Of a stretch of DNA of 64,000 bases, positions 37,369 through 47,062 are shown in pieces. This DNA comes from an uncultured Bacteroidales bacterium. GTDB lineage: Bacteria; Bacteroidota; Bacteroidia; Bacteroidales; UBA932. A model generated the notes under the pieces. The model did not search any database, was not told the DNA's origin, and saw nothing but the letters and a program-made list of their open reading frames with translations. The stretch is from the NCBI GenBank assembly GCA_934717185.1, contig CAKUYQ010000014.1, positions 1-64,000 on the forward strand. The letters run 5' to 3'. Every line of letters starts with the position of its first letter. The stretch's first letter is position 1. A program made the position numbers and the translations under genes.

Positions 37369-37731
37369 TTATTCTGTGGTCTTGATGATTTTACAACGAA
37401 CTTTATGGCTTTCTATGAAATTTACTACTCGCCAAAAAAGATCTTCTATTTCATCGGGAGGGCACTCCTCTCCATCTGTGTAATTTTTGAAATGTTTTTT
37501 TATGTATTTGGGAAGATCTGTTAGTTTTGTTTTGTGTGCTCTTGAAATGCAATATGCGCTGTCTGCGTCAACAACGGCAATCTTAACTATTTTTGGAGGT
37601 CTTCTATTGTAAACAAACTTAACTATAAGGTTTTTATTGTAGTCAAAGCCAACATTAAGCCATGAATCAGTTGTATCAAACTCGTAAGATGCCAAAGATT
37701 CATCCAATAATATTTTTATGTCAGTTTCCAT
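37369..37731 (-). CDS. hypothetical 120-residue protein
   Basis: Starts METDIKILLDESLASYEFDTTDSWLNVGFDYNKN and contains CISRAHKTKLTDLPKYIKKHFKNYTDGEECPPDEIEDLFWRVVNFIE. It has no signal peptide or membrane segment. Acidic N-terminal half, mixed alpha/beta. I do not recognise the family. It converges with xerD and lies next to the 104-base tandem repeat array. Confidence 0.55.
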   Translation of the reverse strand: METDIKILLDESLASYEFDTTDSWLNVGFDYNKNLIVKFVYNRRPPKIVKIAVVDADSAYCISRAHKTKLTDLPKYIKKHFKNYTDGEECPPDEIEDLFWRVVNFIESHKVRCKIIKTTE

Positions 37732-37790
37732 AATTCTTAGAGCTTTGTAGTTATGTCTCTTGTAATAGCCTTAAAGAGGCGTATCTAACC

Positions 37791-38190
37791 AAAATACGCC
37801 CCATGTACAACTTACTAAAGTGCGAAAGTTGTATGATGGCTTTGTCTAAATAGCGCGTAATATGCAACGCGCCAAAAATAGAGCTGTTTTTTTGAAAATA
37901 CGCCCCATATACAACTTACTAAAGTGCGAAAGTTGTATGTTGGCTTTGTTTAAATAGCGCGTAATATGCAACGCGCCAAAAGTAGAGCTGTTTTTTTTGA
38001 AAATACGCCCCATGTACAACTTACTAAAGTGCGAAAGTTGTATGTTGGCTTTGTTTAAATAGCGCGTAATATGCAACGCGCCAAAAATAGAGCTGTTTTT
38101 TTGAAAATACGCCCCATGTACAACTTACTAAAGTGCGAAAGTTGTATGTTGGCTTTGTTTAAATAGCGCGTAATATGCAACGCGCCAAAA
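37791..38190. repeat. tandem array of four 104-base repeats
   Basis: Units start at 37791, 37895, 38000 and 38104 (periods 104, 105 and 104), with only a few substitutions between units. Each contains ACAACTT...AAAGTTGT, able to fold back, and a GCGCGTAATATGCAACGCGC near-palindrome. The last unit is cut short where structured element C begins. It is too long and lacks spacers for a CRISPR array. No coding gene is seen between 37732 and 38278. Confidence 0.9.
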
Positions 38191-38278
38191 TGTGAGATTC
38201 CCGCAGCGTACAAACGTACGTGAGGAGAATCGAATCATGAAGGCAAGGCCGCAGATTACGATGCTATTTAACAAAGAG
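38153..38278 (-). repeat. 3'-end structured element C
   Basis: Abuts the guaA stop codon at 38279. Outer arms CTTTGTTTAAATAGC (38153) and GCTATTTAACAAAG (38262) pair. On the minus strand the core reads TCC-TCA-CGTAC-gttt-GTACG-CT-GCGG. One arm is shared with the last 104-base repeat unit, which suggests the array grew from this element's arm. Confidence 0.7.
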
Positions 38279-39874
38279 CTATTCCCATTCAATAGTAGCC
38301 GGCGGCTTCGACGAAATATCATAAACAACCCTGTTAACCCCCTTTACCTTGTTTATGATCTCATTAGAAACCTTTGCAAGAAAATCGTAGGGAAGGTGTA
38401 CCCAATCTGCCGTCATACCATCATTAGATGTAACAGCCCTTAAAGCAACAGTGTATTCGTATGTACGCTCATCGCCCATCACACCAACAGATTTTACAGG
38501 GAGAAGTATGGCACCGCCCTGCCAAACGGCATCGTAGAGAGGAATCTTTCCGTCAACCCTCTCATGCAGATCTTGAAATCCGTTAGAAGCAGATGGCAAG
38601 GTTGTCATATATTCACGCATGCTTTTTGTATAAATGTCATCTGCATTTTTAAGGATCTCAAGTTTCTCGCGGGTAATCTCACCAAGAACCCTTATTGCAA
38701 GCCCCGGACCGGGGAAAGGATGGCGTGATATAAGTTCTCTTTTTATTCCAAGCGCTTTACCTACACGTCTTACCTCATCTTTAAACAGAGAACGCAGAGG
38801 TTCAACTATTTTAAGATTCATCTCTTTTGGCAGACCTCCAACATTATGATGAGACTTAATGGTTACGGACGGTCCGTTAACAGAGCATGATTCAATTACA
38901 TCCGGGTAGATGGTTCCCTGCCCTAACCAGCGAGCATTGGATATCTTGCGGGCAGCCATGTCGAAAGTTTCAACAAAGAGCCTGCCTATTATCTTTCTCT
39001 TCTGCTCCGGATCTGTTACACCTGCGAGTGCTGTAAGGAAATCTTCAGATGCGTCTACACCCTCAACATTGAGTCCCATATCCTTGTATGATGACAACAC
39101 AGAACTGAACTCGTTCTTCCTAAGAAGACCGTTATCTACGAAAATGCAATGAAGATTATTTCCTATGGCTTTGTGCAGCAGTACAGCTGTAACGGTGGAG
39201 TCAACTCCTCCGCTAAGGCCAAGAATAACGTTATCATCTCCAAGTTTGGCTCTAAGCTCCTTAACAGTTGACTCTATAAAGGAATCCGGGGTCCAACTCC
39301 CTTTGCATCCGCATACATCGTACACAAAATTCTTGAGCATCTCCCCACCCTTTTCCGAGTGGAAAACCTCAGGATGATATTGGAACGCATACGTTTCTTC
39401 CCCTTCAAATCTGTAGGCCGCGTTCTTTACATCTTTAGTGGATGCTATAAGACGTGCATTGTTCGGAAGTTTTGTAATAGAATCTCCATGGCTCATCCAT
39501 ACCTGAGACTCTGCCGGTATACCTTTGAACAGAGGGCACTCTTTATCTTCGATTGTAAGCATGGCCCTTCCGTACTCCCTGCTGTCCGATGCCTCTACGT
39601 TACCTCCGTAGTGGTAAGCGAGATATTGTGAACCATAGCAGATTGCAAGAAGAGGAAGTTTCCCTTTAATGCTACTTAAATCTATTTGCGGAGCATGTTC
39701 ATCTCTTACAGAGTATGGGCTTCCGCTAAGAATAACACCCTTTACAGTACTGTCTAATTGAGGTGCCTTGTTAAACGGATATATTTCGCAGTAGACATTG
39801 AGCTCTCTTAAACGTCTGCCTATAATTTGGGTAAACTGTGAGCCAAAGTCCAAAATCAATATCTTTTCTGTCAT
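38279..39874 (-). CDS. guaA: GMP synthase (glutamine-hydrolysing)
   Basis: About 531 residues from the ATG at 39872-39874; a longer frame to 39895 overlaps the promoter box. The N-terminal class I amidotransferase has the nucleophile Cys in [17 protein letters not shown] and His-x-Glu in QYHPEVFHS. The ATP-pyrophosphatase P-loop is [10 protein letters not shown], and the C-terminal dimerisation domain ends with KPPATIEWE, the invariant GuaA terminus. It converts XMP to GMP. It is divergent from typA. Confidence 0.95.
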   Translation of the reverse strand: MTEKILILDFGSQFTQIIGRRLRELNVYCEIYPFNKAPQLDSTVKGVILSGSPYSVRDEHAPQIDLSSIKGKLPLLAICYGSQYLAYHYGGNVEASDSREYGRAMLTIEDKECPLFKGIPAESQVWMSHGDSITKLPNNARLIASTKDVKNAAYRFEGEETYAFQYHPEVFHSEKGGEMLKNFVYDVCGCKGSWTPDSFIESTVKELRAKLGDDNVILGLSGGVDSTVTAVLLHKAIGNNLHCIFVDNGLLRKNEFSSVLSSYKDMGLNVEGVDASEDFLTALAGVTDPEQKRKIIGRLFVETFDMAARKISNARWLGQGTIYPDVIESCSVNGPSVTIKSHHNVGGLPKEMNLKIVEPLRSLFKDEVRRVGKALGIKRELISRHPFPGPGLAIRVLGEITREKLEILKNADDIYTKSMREYMTTLPSASNGFQDLHERVDGKIPLYDAVWQGGAILLPVKSVGVMGDERTYEYTVALRAVTSNDGMTADWVHLPYDFLAKVSNEIINKVKGVNRVVYDISSKPPATIEWE

Positions 39875-39894
39875 TTGTCTAAAAAAAGTTTTCA

Positions 39895-39902
39895 CAAAAG
39901 TA
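39895..39902 (-). promoter_or_regulatory. -7 box (TACTTTTG) of guaA
   Basis: CAAAAGTA on the plus strand. It lies 20 bases before the ATG at 39874 and decides the start in favour of MTEKILIL. Confidence 0.55.
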
Positions 39903-39923
39903 TGACAAAAAACAAGAAATATC

Positions 39924-39931
39924 TAATTTTG
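39924..39931 (+). promoter_or_regulatory. -7 box (TAATTTTG) of typA
   Basis: TAATTTTG ends 10 bases before the typA ATG at 39942, which would give a nearly leaderless message. Confidence 0.45.
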
Positions 39932-39941
39932 CGGTCCAATT

Positions 39942-41750
39942 ATGCAAAAAATTAGAAACATAGCAATCATCGCTCACGTGGACCATGGAAAGACCACACT
40001 TGTGGATAAAATGATCCTGCAGGCGCATATTACCAGAAACGCCGAAAAATTTGGTGAGCTTATTCTAGACAATAACGATCTAGAACGTGAGAGAGGTATA
40101 ACCATTCTTGCAAAGAATGTAAGTGTACCTTATAAGGATTATAAGATCAACATCATTGATACTCCTGGCCATGCAGACTTTGGAGGAGAGGTTGAGAGGG
40201 TTTTGAACATGGCAGACGGTGTGCTGCTGTTGGTAGACGCTTTTGAAGGGACTATGCCGCAGACAAGGTTTGTACTTCAGAAGGCTATTGAGATGGGTAA
40301 GAAACCTGTTGTGGTGATAAATAAAGTTGATAAGCTTAATTGTCGTCCCGACGAGGTGAACGAGGAGGTCTTTGACCTTATGTTTACCCTTAATGCAACA
40401 GAAGACCAGTTGAATTTCAAGACTATATATGGTAGTGCAAAACAGGGCTGGATGTCTACAGACTGGAAAAAGCCAACCAAAGATATTGTTGCGCTGCTCG
40501 ATACTATCATAGATGAGATTCCTGCTCCAAAGGTTGAGGAGGGAACATGCCAGATGCTTATATCATCTTTAGAGTATTCCCCATACGTTGGACGTATAGC
40601 CATTGGACGTGTTAAGAGAGGCTCGTTAAAGGCCGGTTCTCCTATTACACTCTGTAAAAGGGATGGTACCCATGAGAAGTCAAGGATAAAGGAACTTATG
40701 GTATTCAACGGGCTTGGCAAGGATAAGGTAGATGTGGTGCAGTGCGGAGATATATGCGCTGTTGTTGGTGTTGACGGTTTTGAGATTGGAGATACCATTG
40801 CAGATGCCGAAAATCCGGAGGCATTGCCACCTATCTCTGTAGATGAACCTACAATGAGTATGCTCTTCTGCATAAACGATTCACCTTTCTTTGGAAGAGA
40901 CGGCAAGTTTGTGACATCAAGACATCTTAAAGAGAGGCTAGAGAAGGAGTTGGAGAAAAATTTAGCTCTTAGAGTAAAACCGGGAGCAGGTGCAGATTCA
41001 TTTATTGTTTACGGACGTGGAGTGCTTCATCTCTCCGTGCTTATTGAAACAATGAGGCGGGAGGGCTTCGAACTGCAGGTAGGACAACCTAAAGTCTTGG
41101 ATAAGAATATTAACGGAGTGCGTTGCGAGCCTGTTGAGCATCTTACAATAGAGGTTCCGGAGGATATGGTAGGGAAGGCTATTGAGCTTGCAACACGCAG
41201 AAAGGCATCGCTGCTTCACATGGAGGGAAGGGGAGACAGAACTCATTTGGACTTTGATATTCCGTCTCGCGGTATCATAGGCCTTAGAAGCAATCTGCTT
41301 ACAGCCACTGCCGGAGAGGCTATTATGGCACATAGATTTAAAGCATACGAGCCATATAAAGGGGAGATAGAGAAGAGAACCAACGGTTCATTGGTGTCGT
41401 TGGAGACAGGCGTCTCTGTTGCCTATTCTATGGATAAATTGCAGGACAGAGGAAAGTTTATAATATTCCCCGGTGAGGAGATTTATGAGGGACAGGTTGT
41501 TGGGGAGCATACAAGGGCAGGTGATCTGAGCATCAATATCTGCAAGACAAAGAAACTTACAAATGTAAGGGCTTCGGGTAGTGATGACAAGGCAATGTTG
41601 CCTCCGCCTTTGCAGTTCTCATTGGAGGAGATGTTGGAGTATATTCAGGAGGACGAACTTGTTGAGGTAACACCTAAAGCTCTAAGGATACGTAAGATAT
41701 ACCTGCATGAGATAGACAGAAAACGTAACAAAGTTTCCGGTATTCAGTAA
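39942..41750 (+). CDS. typA: ribosome-associated GTPase TypA/BipA
   Basis: 602 residues, translation-factor GTPase. G1 [14 protein letters not shown], switch region ERERGITI, G3 [14 protein letters not shown], and G4 NKVDKL are all intact. EF-G-like domains follow and then the BipA-specific C-terminus ([16 protein letters not shown]). It is involved in ribosome assembly and stress adaptation. The full length is standard. It is transcribed alone, divergent from guaA. Confidence 0.96.
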   Translation: MQKIRNIAIIAHVDHGKTTLVDKMILQAHITRNAEKFGELILDNNDLERERGITILAKNVSVPYKDYKINIIDTPGHADFGGEVERVLNMADGVLLLVDAFEGTMPQTRFVLQKAIEMGKKPVVVINKVDKLNCRPDEVNEEVFDLMFTLNATEDQLNFKTIYGSAKQGWMSTDWKKPTKDIVALLDTIIDEIPAPKVEEGTCQMLISSLEYSPYVGRIAIGRVKRGSLKAGSPITLCKRDGTHEKSRIKELMVFNGLGKDKVDVVQCGDICAVVGVDGFEIGDTIADAENPEALPPISVDEPTMSMLFCINDSPFFGRDGKFVTSRHLKERLEKELEKNLALRVKPGAGADSFIVYGRGVLHLSVLIETMRREGFELQVGQPKVLDKNINGVRCEPVEHLTIEVPEDMVGKAIELATRRKASLLHMEGRGDRTHLDFDIPSRGIIGLRSNLLTATAGEAIMAHRFKAYEPYKGEIEKRTNGSLVSLETGVSVAYSMDKLQDRGKFIIFPGEEIYEGQVVGEHTRAGDLSINICKTKKLTNVRASGSDDKAMLPPPLQFSLEEMLEYIQEDELVEVTPKALRIRKIYLHEIDRKRNKVSGIQ

Positions 41751-41775
41751 CAGTTTCAATAGAGCGCAAAGATAT

Positions 41776-41806
41776 TTTGCATTAGCAGAAAAAATTAATA
41801 TCTTTG
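41776..41806 (+). promoter_or_regulatory. promoter of the DUF177-rpmF-plsX-fabH operon
   Basis: TTTG at 41776-41779, 19-base spacer, TATCTTTG at 41799-41806, 25 bases before the ATG. Confidence 0.8.
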
Positions 41807-41830
41807 CACGCTCTATTTGTGTAGAGAACA

Positions 41831-42379
41831 ATGGAAGAAAACTTTAGTAATAAGGATTTTATTATTCCTATAAAAGGACTGTCTGCCGGAAAACATAATT
41901 ATGAGTTTCGGCTGGATGGCAGTTTTTTTGAAAATTACGGTTCTCCTTTTATAAAGGATGCAGACCTGTTGGCTGAGATCCTTTTAGAGAAGGGCGCCGG
42001 GTGGATGAGACTTAATGCCCATATTACAGGTAACGTTACCGTTGAATGTGACAGATGCTTGGAAGACTTGGTGTTACCGGTTGATTTTAACGCTCCTTTG
42101 CAGGTTAAGTTTTCTAAAGTACATCTCTCAGAAGATGATTCAGATGACGAATATATTATCATGGATCCATCGGACGGTGAGTTGGATTTGTCTCAGTTTT
42201 TATACGATTACGTGAGTATAAATCTTCCTTTGCAAAAGGTACATAAAGAAGGGGAGTGTAATAAGGAGATGATTGCAAAGTTGAGAGAGTATAATGCTAT
42301 AACAACAGAAGATGTTGATACCAATATAGATTCACCTTTCGGAAACTTAAGGGAGATATTGGATAAGAGCGGAAAATAG
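41831..42379 (+). CDS. DUF177 family protein (YceD-like)
   Basis: 182 residues. The core GNVTVECDRCLEDLVLPVDF near residue 70 with paired cysteines and the C-terminal LSQFLYDYVSINLPLQKVH are typical of DUF177 (YceD), a family that almost always precedes rpmF. Plant and bacterial members are linked to 23S rRNA processing or accumulation. It is the first gene of the operon with rpmF, plsX and fabH. Confidence 0.9.
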   Translation: MEENFSNKDFIIPIKGLSAGKHNYEFRLDGSFFENYGSPFIKDADLLAEILLEKGAGWMRLNAHITGNVTVECDRCLEDLVLPVDFNAPLQVKFSKVHLSEDDSDDEYIIMDPSDGELDLSQFLYDYVSINLPLQKVHKEGECNKEMIAKLREYNAITTEDVDTNIDSPFGNLREILDKSGK

Positions 42380-42433
42380 AGCATTGAAGGGAGGATATTT
42401 AAATTAGATATAACAAATTAAAAAATATTAGAA

Positions 42434-42616
42434 ATGGCACATCCTAAGCACAAAATTTCAAAACAGCGCAGAAATAAACGTAGAACTCATGACAAAGCAG
42501 TAGTTCCTACACTTGCAACTTGTTCAAATTGCGGAGCTACCGTTATGTATCACCATGTTTGCCCTGAGTGCGGATACTACAGGGGCCGTCTTATTATTGA
42601 GAAGGCTAATGCGTAA
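42434..42616 (+). CDS. rpmF: 50S ribosomal protein L32
   Basis: 60 residues: MAHPKHKISKQRRNKRRTHDK followed by zinc-ribbon cysteines in CSNCGATVMYHHVCPECGYYRG (C-x2-C...C-x2-C). It has the standard length. The gene is 54 bases after the DUF177 gene and 8 bases before plsX. Confidence 0.97.
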   Translation: MAHPKHKISKQRRNKRRTHDKAVVPTLATCSNCGATVMYHHVCPECGYYRGRLIIEKANA

Positions 42617-42624
42617 TCTTGCAG

Positions 42625-43590
42625 ATGATTAGGGTTGGCGTTGATGCTATGGGAGGCGATTTTGCTCCTGAGAATGTTATTCTGGGAGCAATTGAGGCTT
42701 ATACACGTATCGACGAAAAGACTAAAATCTGCTTGATAGGAAATGAATCTATTATTACCGAGGTCTGTAACCATTATGGTTTCGACTCCGGTAATTTTGT
42801 TTTATATAATGCCACCCAGACAATTGAAATGGGTGAACATCCCGTGAGAGCATACAGAAAAAAGACTGATTCCAGCATACATGTTGGTTTTGATCTTTTG
42901 TCCCAAAAGAAAATAGATGCTTTTGCCAGTGCCGGAAATACCGGTGCGATGCTTGCCGGCACGGTTAACAGTTTAGAGCTTCTACCGGGGATAATACGTC
43001 CGTGCATATCTGCACAGATACCTCTGTCCAACGGAAAAAACATGTTGATTTTAGATGTTGGATTCAATTCAGATTCCAAGGCTGACGTATTGTATCAGTT
43101 TGGAATATTGGGAAGTATATATGCTCAAGTTATGATGGGAATAAAGTCTCCTAAGGTCGCACTGCTTAATATTGGAGCTGAGGAGGAGAAGGGTAATCTT
43201 GTTTCAAGGGAGGCTTATAAGTTAATGAAGGATTCCACAGATTTTGAGTTTGTCGGGAATATGGAGGCTAACCAGCTCTTCACCGGGGGCATTGCAGATG
43301 TCCTTGTGACAGACGGTTTTGTGGGAAATATCTGCCTTAAACAGGCTGAGGGTATATATGAGCTTGTAGTGAAATTGGGAGTTGATCATCCCTTCCTTCA
43401 TAGATTTAATTATGAGAATTATGGTGGAACGCCTGTATTAGGAGCCGTTTCACCTGTAGTCATTGGTCATGGCGCTTCTACACCGGTGGCTATAAAAAAT
43501 ATGATATTGGAAGCCGAAAAGGCTGCTAAGACTAACCTGATTAAGAAGTTGAGCGCATCAATTAATAAAAAATGTTTCAAAGATGAGTAA
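42625..43590 (+). CDS. plsX: phosphate acyltransferase PlsX
   Basis: About 321 residues from the ATG at 42625 (MIRVGVDAMGGDFAPENV); an upstream TTG at 42619 is less likely. Family marks are VDAMGGD at the start, FASAGNTGAMLAG near residue 100 and VTDGFVGNICLKQ near residue 225. It makes acyl-phosphate from acyl-ACP for phospholipid synthesis. It overlaps fabH by 8 bases, so the two are translationally coupled. Confidence 0.95.
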   Translation: MIRVGVDAMGGDFAPENVILGAIEAYTRIDEKTKICLIGNESIITEVCNHYGFDSGNFVLYNATQTIEMGEHPVRAYRKKTDSSIHVGFDLLSQKKIDAFASAGNTGAMLAGTVNSLELLPGIIRPCISAQIPLSNGKNMLILDVGFNSDSKADVLYQFGILGSIYAQVMMGIKSPKVALLNIGAEEEKGNLVSREAYKLMKDSTDFEFVGNMEANQLFTGGIADVLVTDGFVGNICLKQAEGIYELVVKLGVDHPFLHRFNYENYGGTPVLGAVSPVVIGHGASTPVAIKNMILEAEKAAKTNLIKKLSASINKKCFKDE

Positions 43591-44575
43591 ACTAAGAGCA
43601 GTTATTACCGGTATTGAGGCATTCCTGCCTTCGTATGTTTTGGACAATGAAGAACTTGCAACAATGGTTGATACATCCGATGAGTGGATTATGAGCCGTG
43701 TTGGAATTAAGGAGAGAAGAATTTTAAGGGAGAACGGCTTGGGCACCTCTTTTATGGGAGAGCAGGCTGTTAAAAAACTATTGAGAAGAACAGATACTAA
43801 TCCCGACGAGATTCAGCTTTTAATCTGCGCCACTGTAAGTCCCGATATGCTTTTCCCGGCTACTGCAAATATAATCAGTGACAAATGCGGTATTCTTAAT
43901 GCGTGGGGATACGACATGAATGCAGGATGTAGCGGATTTCTCTTTAGTTTTGAGACTGTTAGAAGATTCATAGAGACAGGTCAATATAAAAAGGCCATTT
44001 TGGTATGCGGTGAAAGAATGAGCGGCATGACAGACTACACAGACAGGACAACCTGTCCTCTGTTTGGAGATGGCGCTGTTGCAATGCTCATTGAACCTAC
44101 AGAGGATGAGTCTTTGGGATTTCAAGACAGTATACTTCATGTAGATGGTATTGGAAGACATTATCTTTATCAGACCGCAGGAGGTTCGTTGTATCCGCCT
44201 ACAATTGAAACAGTTACCAAACGTCAGCACTATATTCATCAAGAGGGGCAGCAGGTGTTCAAATATGCAGTTTCACGTATGGCAGATGTCTCTGCAGAGA
44301 TGATGCAGAAACATAATCTTACCGCAGATGATATTGCTTATCTTATCCCTCATCAGGCAAACTTGAGAATCATTGATGCTACTGCAAGAAGAATGGGCCT
44401 TTCTCACGATAAGGTTCTTATCAACATACAAAAATTCGGCAATACCGCAGGAACATCCATACCTTTAGCTTTGTGGGATTTTAAAGAGAAGTTCAAAAAG
44501 GGCGATACCCTTATATTCTCTGCTTTTGGGGCGGGGTTTACTTGGGGGTCGGTTTTGTATCGCTGGGCCTATTAA
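43583..44575 (+). CDS. fabH: 3-oxoacyl-ACP synthase III
   Basis: 330 residues. The catalytic triad is visible: Cys in MNAGCSGFLFS, His in LIPHQANLRI, and Asn in FGNTAGTSIPLAL. The N-terminal TGIEAFLPSYVLDNEEL and GVGIKERR-like WIMSRVGIKERRI are standard. It initiates fatty-acid synthesis by condensing acetyl-CoA with malonyl-ACP. It is the last gene of the operon; structured element D starts within a few bases of the stop codon. Confidence 0.96.
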   Translation: MSKLRAVITGIEAFLPSYVLDNEELATMVDTSDEWIMSRVGIKERRILRENGLGTSFMGEQAVKKLLRRTDTNPDEIQLLICATVSPDMLFPATANIISDKCGILNAWGYDMNAGCSGFLFSFETVRRFIETGQYKKAILVCGERMSGMTDYTDRTTCPLFGDGAVAMLIEPTEDESLGFQDSILHVDGIGRHYLYQTAGGSLYPPTIETVTKRQHYIHQEGQQVFKYAVSRMADVSAEMMQKHNLTADDIAYLIPHQANLRIIDATARRMGLSHDKVLINIQKFGNTAGTSIPLALWDFKEKFKKGDTLIFSAFGAGFTWGSVLYRWAY

Positions 44576-44580
44576 AAAAT

Positions 44581-44689
44581 TATATAAAAAGGTAACTGCT
44601 GCGTTACGCTTGTTTCGCAATTCCTCATTTACCAAAGTAAACTCCGGATTGCTCAACTGCGCAAGCCTTGCATTTACACTTTTTATATA
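44581..44689 (+). repeat. 3'-end structured element D
   Basis: Begins 5 bases after the fabH stop. Outer arms TATATAAAAAG / CTTTTTATATA pair perfectly. The core reads TCC-TCA-TTTAC-caaa-GTAAA-CT-CCGG within a GCAAT/ATTGC stem, then GCAAGCCTTGC. Together with element A it shares GCTTGT and GCAAGCCTTG. Confidence 0.75.
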
Positions 44690-44803
44690 GATTTTTTACT
44701 ATGGTGCTGTTTTAATGTGTGTAATGAGCATGTTAACTTTTAAACAACTTTTTAAATAAGGTAAGGTGTCATCTTTTTTTTAAAGGTGTTAAGTGAAAAG
44801 GCT

Positions 44804-44834
44804 GTTGAAAATTGATGAAAAATGACTATATTTG
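44804..44834 (+). promoter_or_regulatory. promoter of tRNA-Arg(CCT)
   Basis: TTG at 44804-44806, 20-base spacer, TATATTTG at 44827-44834, 29 bases before the tRNA. Confidence 0.65.
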
Positions 44835-44863
44835 CAGCACAATAACGTGATGAGCGTAGGTTT

Positions 44864-44935
44864 GGCCCTATAGTTCAAGGGATAGAATGGAAGTTTCCTA
44901 AACTTTAGATGCAGGTTCGAGTCCTGCTGGGGCTA
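44864..44935 (+). tRNA. tRNA-Arg (anticodon CCT)
   Basis: Acceptor GGCCCTA pairs with TGGGGCT (two wobbles), D-arm GTTCAAGGGATAGAAT, anticodon arm GAAGT-TTCCTAA-ACTTT with anticodon CCT, T-arm GCAGGTTCGAGTCCTGC. The CCA end is not encoded. It marks the left side of the accessory region. Confidence 0.92.
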
Positions 44936-44966
44936 CTTTAAAACCTTATGAAACAGCAGAATAAGC

Positions 44967-44993
44967 GTTCTACATAACAGTAGAGCATTTTTT
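44967..44993 (+). terminator. terminator of tRNA-Arg(CCT)
   Basis: GTTCTAC-ATAACA-GTAGAGC hairpin followed by a T run at 44988-44993. Confidence 0.65.
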
Positions 44994-45028
44994 ATTTTCA
45001 AGATTTTCTATTTTTTTGCAGTAATAAA

Positions 45029-45072
45029 CCAATGGGCCACCTGGATGGCCACCCTAAATTACACTGTAATGG
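45029..45072 (+). repeat. tRNA-Arg downstream motif, copy 2
   Basis: Contains GGGCCACCTGGATGGCCACC, similar to the minus strand of 8103-8155, at the same distance (about 95 bases) from a tRNA-Arg 3' end. The two GGCCACC units are 12 bases apart. No gene is visible between the tRNA and the glycosyltransferase at 45366. Confidence 0.6.
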
Positions 45073-45155
45073 TTTTCTCTTTTGTATTCAAGAACGCAAA
45101 AGAACCACTCTCTTTTCATCCAATAAGGCACCATACTTAATGCCTTTGTGCAAAG

Positions 45156-45322
45156 TTAAGTAAGCGTTAAAAAATAAGTTGGTAAAGATTTAGCAGTATT
45201 TTTGAGGATAGATGTCTTTTTGAAGAAGGAGTGTGCCGGTGGCACATGACTGATGAGAAAAGACATATAGACCGAAAAGACAATTAAAGATTACCAAGTT
45301 ATTTTTTTAAGGTTACTAAAAA
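45156..45322 (+). repeat. 167-base leader repeat, copy 2
   Basis: Nearly identical to 14019-14185. It ends 44 bases before the glycosyltransferase start codon, as copy 1 ends 15 bases before the desulfidase gene. Confidence 0.8.
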
Positions 45323-45365
45323 TATTTATTATATTGGGGCTTGTAAAATAGATAAGATTTATAGC

Positions 45366-46637
45366 ATGACAAGAGAAGTTCTACATCTTATGGGCAGTCT
45401 TAATACGGGGGGAGCAGAAAACCTTGTATTCGATATACTTACGTACAACAACAGTTTGCCTCAAAACAAGAAAATAGACTTTTATGTAGTATATTCTGTT
45501 GAAAGCGAGCCGGAAAGAGTAACTCTTTTTAACAATCTACTCTCGAATGATAGACTTTACTTTATAAAAGGAGGGAAAGGACTTAAAAACACACTTGGCT
45601 TTATCTTAAAATTAAGGAAATTTGTAAAAAAATACAAGATTGAACAGATTCACTGTCATAACAATGTAGATGCTTACTGGGCGGCAGTGGCAATTGCTCC
45701 TGTAAAACCTGCACCACAAATAATGCTCACTGTGCACGGTCTTAATCTTAATTTCAATTATATTGCAGACAAGGTAAAGAGTAGTAAAATTATGCCTTTA
45801 TTCTTTAAATTGTTTGCAGAAGGAAGAACTGCAGACAGCGAATTCTTAGACTCAATGAGACTGACCTTTGTGAGCGGTGCAACCAAACAGTTTTATATAG
45901 AGCAGTTTACTTCACGCAATAGCGACTTGCAAAAGGAACAAGATGAACGATTGCAGCAAATTTTCACCAATGGAGATGTCATTACTAACGGCATTTTGCC
46001 CCAAAAGCTACTCTCTGCCAAGCCATACGATAACCTGTTAAAAACTCTTGGAATTAATTGCACAGAAAAGCGACCGTTTCTTATGGGAATGGTTGGCAAC
46101 TTCAATACCAATGCAAGGCTTCAGCTAATGATTTGTAAGTCTCTGTCTCTGCTTCCCGACAAAATCTCTTACAGGTTTGTTTTTGTAGGGAAAAAAAGCC
46201 CTGCTCATCCCGAATATTATGATGACTGTGTCTCTTTTTGCAAAGAGAATGGCTTAGGGGAGAAGGTGATCTTTGCCGGACAACGTTCAGATGTGCCGCA
46301 GATCTTAAAGAGCTTGGATTGTTATGTGTACGGCTCTGCTGCAGATACCTTTGGTCTGTCTGTAATAGAGGCAGTTATCTCTGGTTTGCCGGTTATCTGC
46401 TCAGATATTCCTGCGTTGAGAGAGGTACTGCTTAACGGTAGTTTGGGAACTTTGGTAAACAATACTCCTGAGGCTTTTGCCTATACAATCGAGCGAGAAT
46501 ACAACAGGTTGGTTAAAGATGGGTGTGCCATTGATAGGGGTAATAGAGGCCAACTTGCATGCGAAGCGATTGATAAGCAGGAGTTGGCGTTGATGCACTA
46601 CTCTATAGATACCACTTTTAGCAATTACTATCTGTAG
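45366..46637 (+). CDS. GT4-family glycosyltransferase
   Basis: 423 residues. N-terminal HLMGSLNTGGAENLVFDIL (donor/acceptor glycine motif near residues 8-26), IHCHNNVDAYWAA near residue 95, and the C-terminal GT4 block DVPQILKSLDCYVYGSAADTFGLSVIEAVISGLPVICSDIPALREVL with the E-x7-E motif. It is a GT-B fold enzyme that likely adds a sugar to a surface polysaccharide or lipid. There is no neighbouring polysaccharide cluster. Codon use (CTT-rich Leu, one TTGTCGGGAAG word at 46152) is host-like, so I place it outside the foreign segment that follows. Confidence 0.85.
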   Translation: MTREVLHLMGSLNTGGAENLVFDILTYNNSLPQNKKIDFYVVYSVESEPERVTLFNNLLSNDRLYFIKGGKGLKNTLGFILKLRKFVKKYKIEQIHCHNNVDAYWAAVAIAPVKPAPQIMLTVHGLNLNFNYIADKVKSSKIMPLFFKLFAEGRTADSEFLDSMRLTFVSGATKQFYIEQFTSRNSDLQKEQDERLQQIFTNGDVITNGILPQKLLSAKPYDNLLKTLGINCTEKRPFLMGMVGNFNTNARLQLMICKSLSLLPDKISYRFVFVGKKSPAHPEYYDDCVSFCKENGLGEKVIFAGQRSDVPQILKSLDCYVYGSAADTFGLSVIEAVISGLPVICSDIPALREVLLNGSLGTLVNNTPEAFAYTIEREYNRLVKDGCAIDRGNRGQLACEAIDKQELALMHYSIDTTFSNYYL

Positions 46638-46712
46638 GCCTATATGCCGGCTCTTGTTTTATAATGTAATGAAATTTTAAGACCGTCTATTTCATTAGTT
46701 TTGTTTTTTGTG

Positions 46713-46720
46713 TACCTTTG
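46713..46720 (+). promoter_or_regulatory. -7 box (TACCTTTG) left of the island
   Basis: TACCTTTG, 55 bases before the small frame at 46775 and about 340 bases before the RodA-PBP gene. It could drive either. No good TTTG box is present at the usual -33 distance. Confidence 0.45.
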
Positions 46721-46774
46721 AAATCCTGTCATAGTTCTTTTGTGGGACTGTACCGGGAATAAACTCTATTTGCT

Positions 46775-46867
46775 ATGGCCAAGATAACAAAGGAGGGCAA
46801 TGTTCGCAAGGAAAACGGTTCGCTTGTTAATGTGACAAACGACGGCGAAGCCCACCCGAAACGTTGA
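46775..46867 (+). pseudogene. 30-codon ORF, probably a gene remnant
   Basis: MAKITKEGNVRKENGSLVNV continues to a stop at 46865. Readable protein-like stretches go on in shifted frames (for example ARRKLLNLANDPKDIMALIN up to about 46961), as if a small gene had decayed. Nothing else is visible between 46638 and 47062 except a promoter box and a 20-base copy of the leader-repeat tail. Family not recognised. Confidence 0.3.
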
Positions 46868-47062
46868 GTTGCGGCTCTCATTCAAATAAATTGCGAGAAG
46901 AAAGTTGCTAAACTTGGCAAATGACCCAAAGGATATTATGGCTTTAATTAATCTGAAATAGCAATTCATGTTGAATTGTTAGATTATGTCATCACTCGCA
47001 TTTCAAAAAACGACATCAAAAGATTACCAAGTTATTTTTTAAAGAATAAAAATTTTGATAGC

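Noticed and set aside
37791..38190. Possible CRISPR array
   Set aside because: Units are 104 bases with no variable spacers and no cas genes; it is a plain tandem repeat.
40277..40906. 209-residue open frame on the minus strand
   Set aside because: It lies wholly antisense to typA, which has intact motifs; a shadow frame.
46766..46969. 67-residue minus-strand frame left of the island
   Set aside because: No start context, domain or promoter; the plus strand shows a more plausible decayed frame in the same place.
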